NCBI GenBank assembly: GCA_002749285.1
Contig: PDPR01000012.1
Span: 89,690-153,689 of the forward strand
DNA from: Maribacter sp.
Lineage (GTDB): Bacteria; Bacteroidota; Bacteroidia; Flavobacteriales; Flavobacteriaceae
Length of the DNA: 64,000 bases
Reading direction: 5' to 3'
Shown here: positions 17,938 through 26,395 of the stretch, in pieces
Layout: each line of letters opens with the position of its first letter
How positions within the stretch are numbered: the stretch's first letter is position 1
Notes under the pieces: model-generated
Told to the model about the DNA's origin: nothing
The model's input: the letters and a program-made list of their open reading frames with translations, nothing else
Database searches by the model: none
Translations under genes and position numbers: made by a program

Positions 17938-19377
17938 ATGAAAGCTCCTACTGTTTCTTCTTTTTTCACGACCCTTAAGGAAAAATTCCCGCATGAGCCA
18001 ACCCCAAAACAATCAATGGCCTTACAGCAATTGGCAAGTTATGTGCTTTCCAAGGAGAAAGAACAGTTGTTTTTGTTAAAGGGATTCGCAGGTACGGGTA
18101 AGACAACGATAGTGGGTACTTTGGTCGGCAACCTTTGGCGCACGACCATGAAAGCCGTACTTATGGCCCCCACGGGAAGGGCGGCCAAGGTAATGTCCAA
18201 TTATTCCGACACACAGTCCTATACGATTCACCGTAAGATATATTTCCCCAAAAAACAATCGGGGGGAGGGGTTCAGTTTATTTTGGCACCCAATAAGCAT
18301 AGGGACACCATTTTTATTGTCGATGAGGCCTCAATGATTCCCGATACCCCGGCAGACTCCAAACTTTTTGAGAATGGGTCCCTATTGGACGATTTAATGA
18401 TGTTCGTTTATTCGGGCCATAATTGTAAATTGATTTTGATCGGGGACACGGCCCAGTTACCCCCTGTCCACCTTGATCTAAGTCCGGCTCTGGATGAAGG
18501 GAAATTAGAGCTTAATTATAACAAGGAGGTTACGAAGCTCGAGTTGGACGAGGTGGTCCGTCAATCTGAGGATTCGGGTATTCTGGTCAATGCCACACTT
18601 TTGCGGGAAAAACTGGCAGGTAGTTTTTTAGATGGTTTCAAGTTTGACGTCAATGGCTATACCGATATTGTGCGTTTGGTCGACGGCTATGGGATACAAG
18701 AGGCGATCGATACTTCATATTCGGAAAACGGAAAGGAGGAAACAGCCATTATAGTACGTTCCAACAAGCGGGCCAACCTATATAATGAGAACATCCGTAG
18801 CCGGATCCTTTATTTGGAAAACGATCTGGCCGTTGGGGATTATATGATGGTGGTGAAGAATAATTACTTTTGGTTGAAACCTACCTCGGAAGCTGGTTTT
18901 ATTGCCAATGGTGATATTATCGAGGTATTGGGGATTTTTGCGATCAAGGAACTTTATGGCTTCAAATTTGCAGAGGTTAAAGTGAAAATGGTAGATTATC
19001 CAAAACAACAACCGTTCGAGACCGTATTATTGCTCGACACCATCAAAGCGGTAACCCCTTCGCTATCCTATGAGGATGGGAACCGGTTGTACCAAGAGGT
19101 AATGAAGGACTATGCCCATGAAAAATCGAAGTACAGGAAGTTTCTCGGTGTAAAGAACAATAAGTATTTCAATGCCTTGCAAGTGAAGTTTTCCTATGCC
19201 ATAACCTGCCATAAGTCACAAGGTGGGCAATGGAACACCGTTTTTGTGGAACAGCCCTATTTGCCCAATGGGGTCGATAAGGAATATCTGCGTTGGCTGT
19301 ACACCGCAGTTACCAGGGCCAAGAAAAAATTATATCTTATAGGGTTTAAACCCGATTTTTTCCTTGATATGGAGTAA
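17938..19377 (+). CDS. RecD/UvrD-type ATP-dependent helicase
   Basis: Superfamily 1B DNA helicase, 479 residues from the ATG at 17938. Walker A GFAGTGKTT is at residues 49-57, motif Ia APTGRAAKVM, motif II IVDEASMI (Walker B), motif III LIGDTAQLPPV, a conserved DEVVRQ, motif V TCHKSQGGQW and motif VI YTAVTRAKKKLYLIG. All helicase motifs are intact. It is shorter than RecD2 and lacks a long N-terminal domain, as in many Bacteroidota AAA helicases. Probable role is DNA repair or recombination; the exact pathway cannot be read from sequence. Confidence 0.9.
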   Translation: MKAPTVSSFFTTLKEKFPHEPTPKQSMALQQLASYVLSKEKEQLFLLKGFAGTGKTTIVGTLVGNLWRTTMKAVLMAPTGRAAKVMSNYSDTQSYTIHRKIYFPKKQSGGGVQFILAPNKHRDTIFIVDEASMIPDTPADSKLFENGSLLDDLMMFVYSGHNCKLILIGDTAQLPPVHLDLSPALDEGKLELNYNKEVTKLELDEVVRQSEDSGILVNATLLREKLAGSFLDGFKFDVNGYTDIVRLVDGYGIQEAIDTSYSENGKEETAIIVRSNKRANLYNENIRSRILYLENDLAVGDYMMVVKNNYFWLKPTSEAGFIANGDIIEVLGIFAIKELYGFKFAEVKVKMVDYPKQQPFETVLLLDTIKAVTPSLSYEDGNRLYQEVMKDYAHEKSKYRKFLGVKNNKYFNALQVKFSYAITCHKSQGGQWNTVFVEQPYLPNGVDKEYLRWLYTAVTRAKKKLYLIGFKPDFFLDME

Positions 19378-19402
19378 CTTAATTTTAACACAAAGTATAA
19401 AA

Positions 19403-19972
19403 ATGGAATCAGGAACGATAATAAGTATATTTTTGGGGGTAGGACTGGCCGCCTCTGTGGGGTTTCGTATTTTCCTACCGTTGTTCGCATTGAGTTTGGC
19501 CTCTTATTTCGGAGTCTGGGAATTGAATGATAATTGGCAATGGATAGGAAGCATTGCGGCCTTGATAACCCTGGGGGTAGCCACATTGATCGAGATATTC
19601 GGCTATTTTATCCCTTGGGTCGATAATTTATTGGATAGTATCGCCGTACCTTTGGCCGCTGTTGCCGGTACAACGGTAATGGTATCGACCGTGGCCAATT
19701 TGGATCCCGTGGTAACTTGGTCTTTGGCGATAATCGCTGGGGGCGGTACCGCAACGGCCATTAAAGGGGCAGGTGCCACTACCCGTTTGGCATCGACGGC
19801 CACGACAGCCGGAATAGCAAACCCGCTGGTTTCAACAGTCGAGACAGGGACTGCGGTAGTCGTTGCCACGGCTTCGATATTCGCCCCCATATTGGCAGCT
19901 TTTCTGGTTATGGCTATTTTTGTATTCGTTTTCACGATTTACCGAAAAATAAGGCTAAGGAAAAAATCATGA
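19403..19972 (+). CDS. DUF4126 membrane protein
   Basis: 189-residue integral membrane protein with a hydrophobic N-terminal segment ([19 protein letters not shown]), a small-residue-rich middle with [16 protein letters not shown], and a C-terminal hydrophobic segment followed by basic residues ([11 protein letters not shown]). The pattern and length fit DUF4126. Start at 19403 (MESGTIIS) is preferred; the frame opens inside the helicase gene. Its stop overlaps the kdsB start by 4 nt (ATGA). Function unknown; coupling to kdsB may reflect only convenience of transcription. Confidence 0.85.
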   Translation: MESGTIISIFLGVGLAASVGFRIFLPLFALSLASYFGVWELNDNWQWIGSIAALITLGVATLIEIFGYFIPWVDNLLDSIAVPLAAVAGTTVMVSTVANLDPVVTWSLAIIAGGGTATAIKGAGATTRLASTATTAGIANPLVSTVETGTAVVVATASIFAPILAAFLVMAIFVFVFTIYRKIRLRKKS

Positions 19973-20724
19973 TCAATCAAATAAACCTAGAAAAAGTGAA
20001 AATTATCGCCATGATCCCCGCACGTTATGCGGCTTCGAGATTTCCTGCCAAATTAATGCAGGACCTATCAGGTAAACCGGTCATACTCCGAACGTATGAG
20101 GCAACCATTAGTACGCAATTGTTCGATGAGGTTTATGTCGTTACCGATAGTGAGATCATTCATGACACGATAACGGGTGCCGGAGGGAACGCGATCATGA
20201 GTGTGGAAGAGCATGATTGTGGTAGTGATCGCATTGCAGAGGCCGTAAAGGATATGGATGTGGATATCATTGTCAATGTACAGGGGGATGAACCCTTTAC
20301 CGATAGTGGAAGTCTGGCAAGTGTCTTACGGGTGTTTAAGGATGATACCGATGAGGAGATCGATCTGGCCTCACTTATGGTGAAAATCGATGATTGGGAC
20401 GAGATCAACAATCCGAACACGGTAAAGGTTATTGTCGACAACCGTAATTTTGCCATCTATTTTTCAAGATCGCCCATACCTTATCCGCGGGATTCCACAA
20501 TAGAGGATACCTATTATAAGCACAAAGGGGTCTATGCCTTTCGGAAAAGGGCTATAATGGATTTTCACCGATTGCCAATGATGCCCTTGGAAGCCAAGGA
20601 GAAGATCGAGGCCTTACGGTATTTGGAATACGGCAAAAAAATCAAAATGGTGGAAACCATGGTCACGGGAATCGAGATAGATACTCCTGAAGATTTGAAA
20701 AAAGCCCAGGCCGCATGGAAATAG
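19969..20724 (+). CDS. kdsB: 3-deoxy-manno-octulosonate cytidylyltransferase
   Basis: Activates Kdo (or 8-amino-Kdo) with CTP to CMP-Kdo for lipid A core assembly in the cytoplasm. 251 residues with [25 protein letters not shown] at the N-terminus (split here by reading: [13 protein letters not shown] is the nucleotide loop), [12 protein letters not shown] for metal/substrate binding, and SRSPIPYPR and [13 protein letters not shown] further on. All are KdsB signatures. Overlaps DUF4126 by 4 nt and the HAD gene by 10 nt. Confidence 0.95.
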   Translation: MINQINLEKVKIIAMIPARYAASRFPAKLMQDLSGKPVILRTYEATISTQLFDEVYVVTDSEIIHDTITGAGGNAIMSVEEHDCGSDRIAEAVKDMDVDIIVNVQGDEPFTDSGSLASVLRVFKDDTDEEIDLASLMVKIDDWDEINNPNTVKVIVDNRNFAIYFSRSPIPYPRDSTIEDTYYKHKGVYAFRKRAIMDFHRLPMMPLEAKEKIEALRYLEYGKKIKMVETMVTGIEIDTPEDLKKAQAAWK

Positions 20725-21416
20725 ATTTCAAGAACATAAAGGTAGTCGGCTTTGATGCCGATGACACATTATGGGTGAATGAAACATACTTTCGGGATAC
20801 CGAAAAACTATTTTCCGGTTTGTTGGAGGGTTTTGAGACCAAGAATACAATCGATCAGGAACTTTTTAAAAAGGAGATGGATAATCTGGAACTCTATGGG
20901 TATGGGATAAAGGGATTTATGCTCTCCATGATCGAATCTGCCTTGGAATTATCAAATAATAAGGTTTCACAAGCAACGATTCATGAAATACTGAATCTTG
21001 GTAAGGCCATGATAGCCCATCCGGTAGAGTTGTTGGATGGTGTTAAGGATGTCCTAAGGGAACTGAGTGGTAAATATCGATTGATCGTTTTGACCAAGGG
21101 TGATTTGCTGGATCAGGAAAGAAAGCTCGAAAGATCCGGTCTTTCCGAATATTTTCACCATGTTGAGGTATTGAGCGATAAGAAAGAAGTGAATTACAAA
21201 AACCTTTTGGAACATCTTGAAATAGAGGTTGGTGAATTTTTAATGATCGGGAATTCCCTGAAATCGGATGTATTGCCAATACTGAATATCGGGGCAAAAG
21301 CGGTGCATATCCCTTTTCATACCACATGGCAACATGAACAGGTATCGATTGAAGAGGGTGAATATGGATATTTGAAAATAAATAGTTTAAGTGATATTTT
21401 GGGGTATTTGAAATAA
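20715..21416 (+). CDS. HAD-superfamily hydrolase
   Basis: 233-residue haloacid dehalogenase-type phosphatase. Motif I is [11 protein letters not shown] with nucleophile D14, motif II is LIVLTKGD, and motif III/IV is KEVNYK followed by [20 protein letters not shown]. An alpha-helical cap lies between residues 25 and 95. It overlaps the end of kdsB by 10 nt, and a HAD gene beside kdsB is common in Bacteroidota. KdsC (Kdo-8-phosphate phosphatase) is a different, shorter HAD type, so a direct Kdo role is only a possibility. Confidence 0.85.
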   Translation: MEIDFKNIKVVGFDADDTLWVNETYFRDTEKLFSGLLEGFETKNTIDQELFKKEMDNLELYGYGIKGFMLSMIESALELSNNKVSQATIHEILNLGKAMIAHPVELLDGVKDVLRELSGKYRLIVLTKGDLLDQERKLERSGLSEYFHHVEVLSDKKEVNYKNLLEHLEIEVGEFLMIGNSLKSDVLPILNIGAKAVHIPFHTTWQHEQVSIEEGEYGYLKINSLSDILGYLK

Positions 21417-21420
21417 AATT

Positions 21421-22551
21421 ATGGGGGTAAAGGACAATAATATAGTAATAAATGATGCCTTGCCGGTGTCAAAAAAGAAGTATAGGAACTTCCCTATGGT
21501 ATCCCGTGTGGTTTTTGGCAAAGGTTGTTTTGACCAATTGGGGGATATCTTGATGGTTAGGCGGATGAATTCCGAGGCTCCATTCATTTTCTTGGTCGAT
21601 GATGTTTTTGAAGGTAAGGCGTTGGCACACCGGATACCTGCGATATTCAACGATCGGATTATTTTTATTTCAGCAGATGAGGAGCCCAAGACCGCTCAGG
21701 TAGATGCCCTTGTCCAAAAAATAAAAAATGATTTTTTGGAGACCCCGTCCGGTATCGTTGGTATTGGGGGTGGGACCGTAATGGATTTGTCAAAGGCCGT
21801 TGCCATAATGATGAATAATGAGGGAAGCGCGTGTAAATACCAAGGGTGGGACCTAGTGGGCAAACCAGCGGTGTATCACGTGGGCATCCCTACCATTAGT
21901 GGGACAGGGGCCGAGGTATCACGGACCACGGTTCTTTTAGGGCCCGAAAAAAAACTGGGTATCAATTCCGATTTTACGACCTTTGACCAAGTGGTCTTGG
22001 ATCCCAACCTGACCAAAGGGGTCTCAAAGGAGCAATGGTTCTATACGGGTATGGACTGTTTTATCCATTGTGCGGAATCCTTGAATGGCACTTATTTGAA
22101 CGCCTTTAGCCAAAGTTACGGGGAAAAGGCCTCCCAGCTTTGTAAGGAAGTATTCCTTGGGGAATTGTCCGAAGGTGATTCCAGGGATAAATTGATGATG
22201 GCCTCTTGGCATGGGGGCATGAGTATTGCCTATTCCCAAGTCGGGGTCGCCCATGCCATGAGTTACGGACTCTCATACCTGCTAGGGGTAAAACATGGGA
22301 TCGGTAATTGTCTTGTCTTTCAATATTTGGAGGAATTTTATCCGGAGGATGTGGCCTTGTTCAAGATCATGCAGGAAAAACATGGAATCCATTTGCCTAA
22401 AGGGGTATGTGCCGATTTGAGCGATGGCGAATTCGATAAAATGATCTCTGTCGCTATGGGTATGGAGCCTTTATGGGAAAATGCATTGGGAAAAGAGTGG
22501 CGGAAGACCATTACACCTGCCAAGCTTAAATCGATATACGAAAAGATCTAA
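21421..22551 (+). CDS. iron-containing alcohol dehydrogenase, KdnB-like
   Basis: 376-residue type III (iron) alcohol dehydrogenase. The NAD motif is GIGGGTVMDLSKAVA and the metal site lies in GMDCFIHC and the HAMSYGLSYLLGVKHGIGN region, with His residues spaced as in the family. The closest named function I know is KdnB of Shewanella, which oxidises Kdo at C8 so that KdnA can aminate it to 8-amino-Kdo. Placement 4 nt after the HAD gene and directly downstream of kdsB supports this. The transaminase KdnA is not in the window, so the assignment is inference. Confidence 0.8.
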   Translation: MGVKDNNIVINDALPVSKKKYRNFPMVSRVVFGKGCFDQLGDILMVRRMNSEAPFIFLVDDVFEGKALAHRIPAIFNDRIIFISADEEPKTAQVDALVQKIKNDFLETPSGIVGIGGGTVMDLSKAVAIMMNNEGSACKYQGWDLVGKPAVYHVGIPTISGTGAEVSRTTVLLGPEKKLGINSDFTTFDQVVLDPNLTKGVSKEQWFYTGMDCFIHCAESLNGTYLNAFSQSYGEKASQLCKEVFLGELSEGDSRDKLMMASWHGGMSIAYSQVGVAHAMSYGLSYLLGVKHGIGNCLVFQYLEEFYPEDVALFKIMQEKHGIHLPKGVCADLSDGEFDKMISVAMGMEPLWENALGKEWRKTITPAKLKSIYEKI

Positions 22552-22560
22552 ATATCCATA

Positions 22561-23097
22561 ATGCATAGGCTCGCAAAATTCATTTATTTCAATTTACTCG
22601 GTTGGAAAGTCGTAGGGGAGTTCCCTGACATGAGGAAATGTGTATTTGCTGTTGTGCCCCATACCAGTTGGGTCGATTTTTTTTTGGGACTCCTTATTCG
22701 AAGGGTCGTTGATAAGGACATTAACTTTATAGGAAAGAAAAGTCTTTTCAGACCTCCCTTTGGGTGGTATTTAAGATGGATGGGCGGAGCCCCCATAGAC
22801 CGCTCAAAGAGTAATGATACCGTAACGGCTATCGCCAGGATATTCGATGAAAATGAGGTTTTTAGATTGGCACTCTCGCCGGAAGGTACCCGGAAAAAAG
22901 TCGATAAATGGAAAACGGGGTTCTATTATATTGCCAAAACCGCCAATGTGCCCATTGTATTGGTCGCCTTTGATTATGGCCGAAAGACGATAAAATTCTC
23001 ACGACCGTATATACCTACGGAAAATACTGAGGCTGATTTCAAGCTTTATAGAGGGTTCTTTAAAGGTGTTGTGGGGAAGAAGCCCGAACTGACATAA
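22561..23097 (+). CDS. PlsC-type 1-acyl-glycerol-phosphate acyltransferase
   Basis: 178-residue membrane-associated acyltransferase. The catalytic HxxxxD motif is VPHTSWVDFFLG (about residues 37-48), followed by GGAPIDRS and the acceptor-binding LSPEGTRKK. It is short for PlsC and lacks extra N-terminal membrane segments, a type common in Bacteroidota. Ten nt after the KdnB-like gene, so it closes the helicase-to-acyltransferase run. It could act in phospholipid or lipid A modification; the sequence does not say which. Confidence 0.85.
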   Translation: MHRLAKFIYFNLLGWKVVGEFPDMRKCVFAVVPHTSWVDFFLGLLIRRVVDKDINFIGKKSLFRPPFGWYLRWMGGAPIDRSKSNDTVTAIARIFDENEVFRLALSPEGTRKKVDKWKTGFYYIAKTANVPIVLVAFDYGRKTIKFSRPYIPTENTEADFKLYRGFFKGVVGKKPELT

Positions 23098-23312
23098 GGG
23101 TTACCCCTCTCAAGCAAGAATCTGATGTTTTTACCACTACGGGCGAATTTGGTCTATTCAATTGCCAAATGGTAATAAATTACGGATGTATCCCTATAAC
23201 GGATATTTAAAACAGGTAAGTATCTGAAAATCAGCAATATAATTACTAAATTTATCCATTATAGGGATAGATGCCATATTTTTTACTTATTCAATAAAAC
23301 AATATAAGTCGG

Positions 23313-24146
23313 ATGAACATAATAAATCGGTTCTTTTTAGGGCTTCTTTTACTCTGTATCTCTTGTTATTCTTCCAAAAATGAGTCCATGAGGGTTTTGC
23401 TAGTTGGAAATAGTAGTATTTATTTTAATAATATGCCCGCCATGCTCGAAACAATCGGTCATGAAAATGGCATAGATATAAAAACGAAACTTATTGCTTT
23501 TGGCGGATATACCCTAGAAGATCATTTATATGATGGAATTGTTGATAAAGTGCTGGATTCGGTGAAATGGGATTTCGTCGTACTGAATGAACAAAGTACA
23601 CTTGGCAGTAAATACGTAGTTGATGGAATTCCTAGGGTTAAAGAGAATGCCACCTTTTACAAATCAATTAGAAAGTTCGATTCGAAAATTAAAAGAAACG
23701 GTGCAAGGACCGTTATCATCTCCTTATACCCAAGGCGCAATGCACCTGAAATAGACGGGTTATTGCTCAATTATTGCTACATGAAGATTTCAAATGAATT
23801 AAATTCAATTATTGTACCCGTTAGTTATACGTGGAGTGATGTTTCGAATGCAAAAAGGGATTGGCAATTGTATAGCGAAGATAATCTGCACCCTACCTCA
23901 TTAGGATCGTTTGTTACGGCAACAGTATTGTTTTCCGCACTTGCCGGAAAGAAAAGCAAAAAATTCAATAAAATGATAAAAGGAAACCTTATTGACGATT
24001 TTGATGGGTTTTCACATAGGGATAGTCTGGTTGATTTAATTGAAATAGATGAACCAACAGTAAGTTTGATTAGTAAAATGGCTTTCAAAAATGTGGATAG
24101 CCTTTCCAAATCCGGAGGGTATTTCAAAGTTGCCTTGCCGGATTAA
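23313..24146 (+). CDS. DUF4886/SGNH-hydrolase-like lipoprotein
   Basis: 277 residues with a lipoprotein signal peptide (FFLGLLLLCISC, lipid Cys about residue 17). The mature part begins with an SGNH block, VLLVGNSSIYFNN, has NEQS in the middle (block like the oxyanion Asn) and ends the catalytic domain with DNLHPTSLGS, the Asp-His block. This is the DUF4886 arrangement, probably an esterase or deacetylase acting in the periplasm or at the surface. Substrate unknown. A 215-nt gap separates it from the acyltransferase gene; base composition is more AT-rich than upstream, in step with the accessory region that follows. Confidence 0.8.
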   Translation: MNIINRFFLGLLLLCISCYSSKNESMRVLLVGNSSIYFNNMPAMLETIGHENGIDIKTKLIAFGGYTLEDHLYDGIVDKVLDSVKWDFVVLNEQSTLGSKYVVDGIPRVKENATFYKSIRKFDSKIKRNGARTVIISLYPRRNAPEIDGLLLNYCYMKISNELNSIIVPVSYTWSDVSNAKRDWQLYSEDNLHPTSLGSFVTATVLFSALAGKKSKKFNKMIKGNLIDDFDGFSHRDSLVDLIEIDEPTVSLISKMAFKNVDSLSKSGGYFKVALPD

Positions 24147-24216
24147 GTATCCCTCTCCATAGTTCAATGATCGTGGGAAATAAATGATCGGAACAGTAAA
24201 ATAAAAGTCATAGAAC

Positions 24217-24252
24217 AACCCGTTGTGCATTATTTAAAATGCACAACGGGTT
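24217..24252. repeat. 36-bp palindrome made of both IS982 ends
   Basis: Perfect inverted repeat (15-bp arms, 6-nt centre). The left arm equals the first 17 nt of the IS982 copy at 63902, and the right arm matches the right end of the copy ending at 27317 with two differences. It therefore looks like an IS982 reduced to its two ends. Lying between two converging genes it may also terminate transcription in both directions. Confidence 0.75.
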
Positions 24253-24312
24253 ACTTAAAGAAAAAATCAAAAGACAGATTGATTGAAGTAATTTTTTTTC
24301 ATAGAATATGAT

Positions 24313-24684
24313 TTAAGGGGTTGAACTTACTCGTGTATTTTCAAAGAAATATTCAGGAGAATATATCGTAGCACACAGACCGTCCGGGAATTCGGTTTGC
24401 CTTATACTAATTCGTATTCTTGTTCCATTTGATTTTAGGTTTTCCGGAAGATTTGTAATACCTATTGACTTCAACATTGACCCCCCAGAAACTTCGATTG
24501 CTTCATCAAGTTCAATTTCATAAACAAATCCGTTGCTGATGGTTTGGCATGAAATCTGTCCTTTAACAGTTGCAGATAAATTTTCAATGATCTTTGATTT
24601 ATTTGTATTATCGTCATCACTTGAACAACTACTGATGGAGATGCTTATCATAAAGACCAGTAACGCAAAAGCTACTTTTTTCAT
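24313..24684 (-). CDS. small surface lipoprotein, unknown function
   Basis: 123 residues. The signal peptide MKKVAFALLVFMISIS is followed by the lipobox ISSC and then SSDDD; an acidic stretch right after the lipid Cys is the lipoprotein export signal that sends Bacteroidota lipoproteins to the cell surface. The mature part has two Cys (in ISCQTI and GLCATI) that could form a disulfide, and a beta-rich pattern. I do not recognise the family. Convergent with the DUF4886 gene. Confidence 0.7.
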   Translation of the reverse strand: MKKVAFALLVFMISISISSCSSDDDNTNKSKIIENLSATVKGQISCQTISNGFVYEIELDEAIEVSGGSMLKSIGITNLPENLKSNGTRIRISIRQTEFPDGLCATIYSPEYFFENTRVSSTP

Positions 24685-24941
24685 AAATATAAATTTAGTA
24701 AAAAAATCAATATGTAAGATTTTACGTACGTTAATTATAAGATGAAAAATATAAAATAGGGTTGCGTATTTACCATAGTGTTTTTATTCTTTTTTATAGT
24801 TTCATAAAACGAAGGTTTTTTGAAATTTCAGCCTGAAGTAATATGAATCAATTAATCCCACCTTTAATTAGACTATACTACAGAAAAAGTATCAAAGCAT
24901 ATTGACCACCGTTAGGGGTGGTTTAAATGTACTCCTGAGAT

Positions 24942-25136
24942 TTAAATATGTTGGACAATTTTGGCGCCAATGCATCTTTGGAAATTTTCATTAGGATAAG
25001 TACCAACATCAAAGTAGGTGTCTTTGAAATAATTAATAATTGTCTTATTGTCCAATTTACCATTAACCGATTTAACCGATGTATAATAATTATTAGATTC
25101 GTTTTCAAAAACAACAAATACAGTTTTGAGGGCCAT
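24942..25136 (-). CDS. tiny hypothetical protein (64 aa)
   Basis: 64 residues, MALKTVFVVFENESNN at the start, with IINYFKDTYFDVGTYP in the middle. No signal peptide or membrane segment; the make-up is that of a small globular protein rather than random translation. It starts 2 nt after the stop of the preceding 51-residue gene, a spacing that suggests co-translation. I do not recognise a family. It lies in AT-rich accessory DNA near a toxin-antitoxin pair and IS ends, so small immunity or phage-type proteins are possible but unproved. Confidence 0.5.
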   Translation of the reverse strand: MALKTVFVVFENESNNYYTSVKSVNGKLDNKTIINYFKDTYFDVGTYPNENFQRCIGAKIVQHI

Positions 25137-25138
25137 AG

Positions 25139-25294
25139 TTAAGAATTTGGTAAGTTAAAAACTTCATTGTATGAGAATCCAAGATTGGAAACTGCATTGT
25201 CTTGTATTCCATCTATAAGATTGAGCAAACCTTCAGCTTGTTCCGCTTCTTTTCTTTGTTCTGGGTCATCTGCTTCTCCCCATGATTGAATCAT
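25139..25294 (-). CDS. tiny acidic hypothetical protein (51 aa), perhaps 5'-truncated by a frameshift
   Basis: 51 residues, MIQSWGEADDPEQRKEAEQA onward, acidic and helical. A 19-codon frame from an ATG at 25350 (MDLSNIDYEASKFQKDILV) stops exactly where this one starts (ATGA overlap). Either two tiny coupled frames or one 70-residue protein broken by a one-base shift; the second reading seems more natural. Followed after 2 nt by the 64-residue gene. Family unknown. Confidence 0.45.
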   Translation of the reverse strand: MIQSWGEADDPEQRKEAEQAEGLLNLIDGIQDNAVSNLGFSYNEVFNLPNS

Positions 25295-25474
25295 ACTAAA
25301 ATATCTTTCTGAAATTTTGAAGCTTCATAGTCAATGTTCGATAAATCCATTTTCAAATTGTTTAAAGATTAATAATTCGCTTTCACCGAAAGACGAAGCG
25401 GGTTGTTGATCTGATGTGAAATGAGATACTGGAAAGCAATAGTTGGTATTTGACAATGGTGGTTTGGTAGATGT

Positions 25475-25756
25475 TTACTTAAACAAATCTGAATGGGAAC
25501 CGATTCTTACCAGATTGATTGTTTTCGGGTCTTCAATTTGAATCCAAATAATCAATAGGTCGGGTTTAATGTGGCACTCCCAATTGTTCTTGTACATTCC
25601 GCTTAATCTGTGAGGCTTCATGCTATCGGCAATTCCTTCTACGCCTTTTTCTTGCAACACCTTTAAAATCGACCTCGTAAGAGCCTCGTCCTTGGGCTTC
25701 TTTTTAATCTTCTTTAGGTCTTTTTTGAATTTGGTCGATATTACAAGCTTGTACAT
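25475..25756 (-). CDS. YafQ/RelE-type mRNA interferase toxin
   Basis: 93-residue toxin of the RelE superfamily, YafQ branch, which cuts mRNA on the ribosome. Seen: MYKLVISTKFKKDLKKIKKK at the N-terminus, PHRLSGMYKNNWECHI, LLIIWIQ and RIGSHSDLF at the C-terminus, where YafQ has its catalytic His. It begins 10 nt after the antitoxin stop, the classic antitoxin-first order. Key residues are intact, so it is probably active. Confidence 0.85.
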   Translation of the reverse strand: MYKLVISTKFKKDLKKIKKKPKDEALTRSILKVLQEKGVEGIADSMKPHRLSGMYKNNWECHIKPDLLIIWIQIEDPKTINLVRIGSHSDLFK

Positions 25757-25766
25757 TCGACTGCCG

Positions 25767-25994
25767 TTATAGGGCGTCCATAAAGGAATCTACATCCTTT
25801 ATTTCCTCTAGGTTCTTTCCTTCCATCACTTCCGCAATGGCTTTTTTAGTTTCCTCGTTCGGAATGTCGCCTACGTCTTTGTGCATCAACATTTCGATAT
25901 AATTATTGAGGCTTCTTTTTTGTGCTTTAGCCTTTTCTTTGACAAGTTCAATCATGTCCTCGTCAAACCTAAAACTCATTGCTTTACTTCCCAT
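25767..25994 (-). CDS. RHH-type antitoxin of the YafQ-like toxin
   Basis: 75 residues. The N-terminal AMSFRFDEDMIELVKEKAKAQKRSLNNYIEML (residues 5-36, quoted in two parts: FRFDEDMIELVKEKAKA and KRSLNNYIEML) is a ribbon-helix-helix DNA-binding domain; the acidic C-terminal half (KNLEEIKDVDSFMDAL) would wrap the toxin. Encoded just before the toxin, with a perfect promoter and an 11-bp-period repeat upstream that suits autorepression by an RHH protein. Confidence 0.83.
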   Translation of the reverse strand: MGSKAMSFRFDEDMIELVKEKAKAQKRSLNNYIEMLMHKDVGDIPNEETKKAIAEVMEGKNLEEIKDVDSFMDAL

Positions 25995-26023
25995 CGTAAA
26001 TACGTTTATCGAATTTTGTTAAA

Positions 26024-26055
26024 CAAAAATAATGTATTGCATTATAATATACAAA
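26024..26055 (-). promoter_or_regulatory. promoter of the RHH/YafQ toxin-antitoxin operon
   Basis: On the minus strand TTTG (26052-26055) is 20 nt from TATTTTTG (26024-26031), matching the Bacteroidota consensus. Predicted leader about 23 nt. Confidence 0.75.
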
Positions 26056-26065
26056 CAATATACAA
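26047..26065. promoter_or_regulatory. tandem ATATACAA repeats, putative antitoxin operator
   Basis: ATATACAA occurs at 26047-26054 and 26058-26065, period 11 bp, covering and preceding the -33 element of the toxin-antitoxin promoter. One helical turn spacing fits cooperative RHH dimers. Confidence 0.45.
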
Positions 26066-26099
26066 TTAAAAATACACTAAATCTGGTGTTTGCGGTGCT

Positions 26100-26378
26100 T
26101 TACAGGTCGTAAAGCTCTGGACTGAAACCATCGGGGCAATCTCCAGAATCATGAATCGGCTCTAGTTCCAACCCATTATCGTAATTCTCAATCTTCCCTA
26201 AAATTAAAGCAGTTGTGTAGGTGTTGATTGTTTTGAAATACTCATGATTCCGAAATTCTTCGGTTTTTCCATATTCTGATGCTATTTCTGTCTCTAGTTC
26301 ATAATTGGCATTGATGGTTTCAAGGTTTGTGGTAATCACTTGATTTTGAACAACGATTTTAATTTCTTGATTTTTCAT
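26100..26378 (-). CDS. hypothetical protein (92 aa) next to IS982
   Basis: 92 residues, soluble, starting MKNQEIKIVVQNQVITTN and ending DCPDGFSPELYDL. No family recognised; no signal peptide. Its start codon is only 17 nt from the left end of the IS982 copy, so the insertion has replaced its upstream region. It may now be silent or driven from the IS. The neighbouring downstream gene is the toxin-antitoxin operon, with its own promoter. Confidence 0.55.
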   Translation of the reverse strand: MKNQEIKIVVQNQVITTNLETINANYELETEIASEYGKTEEFRNHEYFKTINTYTTALILGKIENYDNGLELEPIHDSGDCPDGFSPELYDL

Positions 26379-26395
26379 AATTAAGATTTTAGAAT

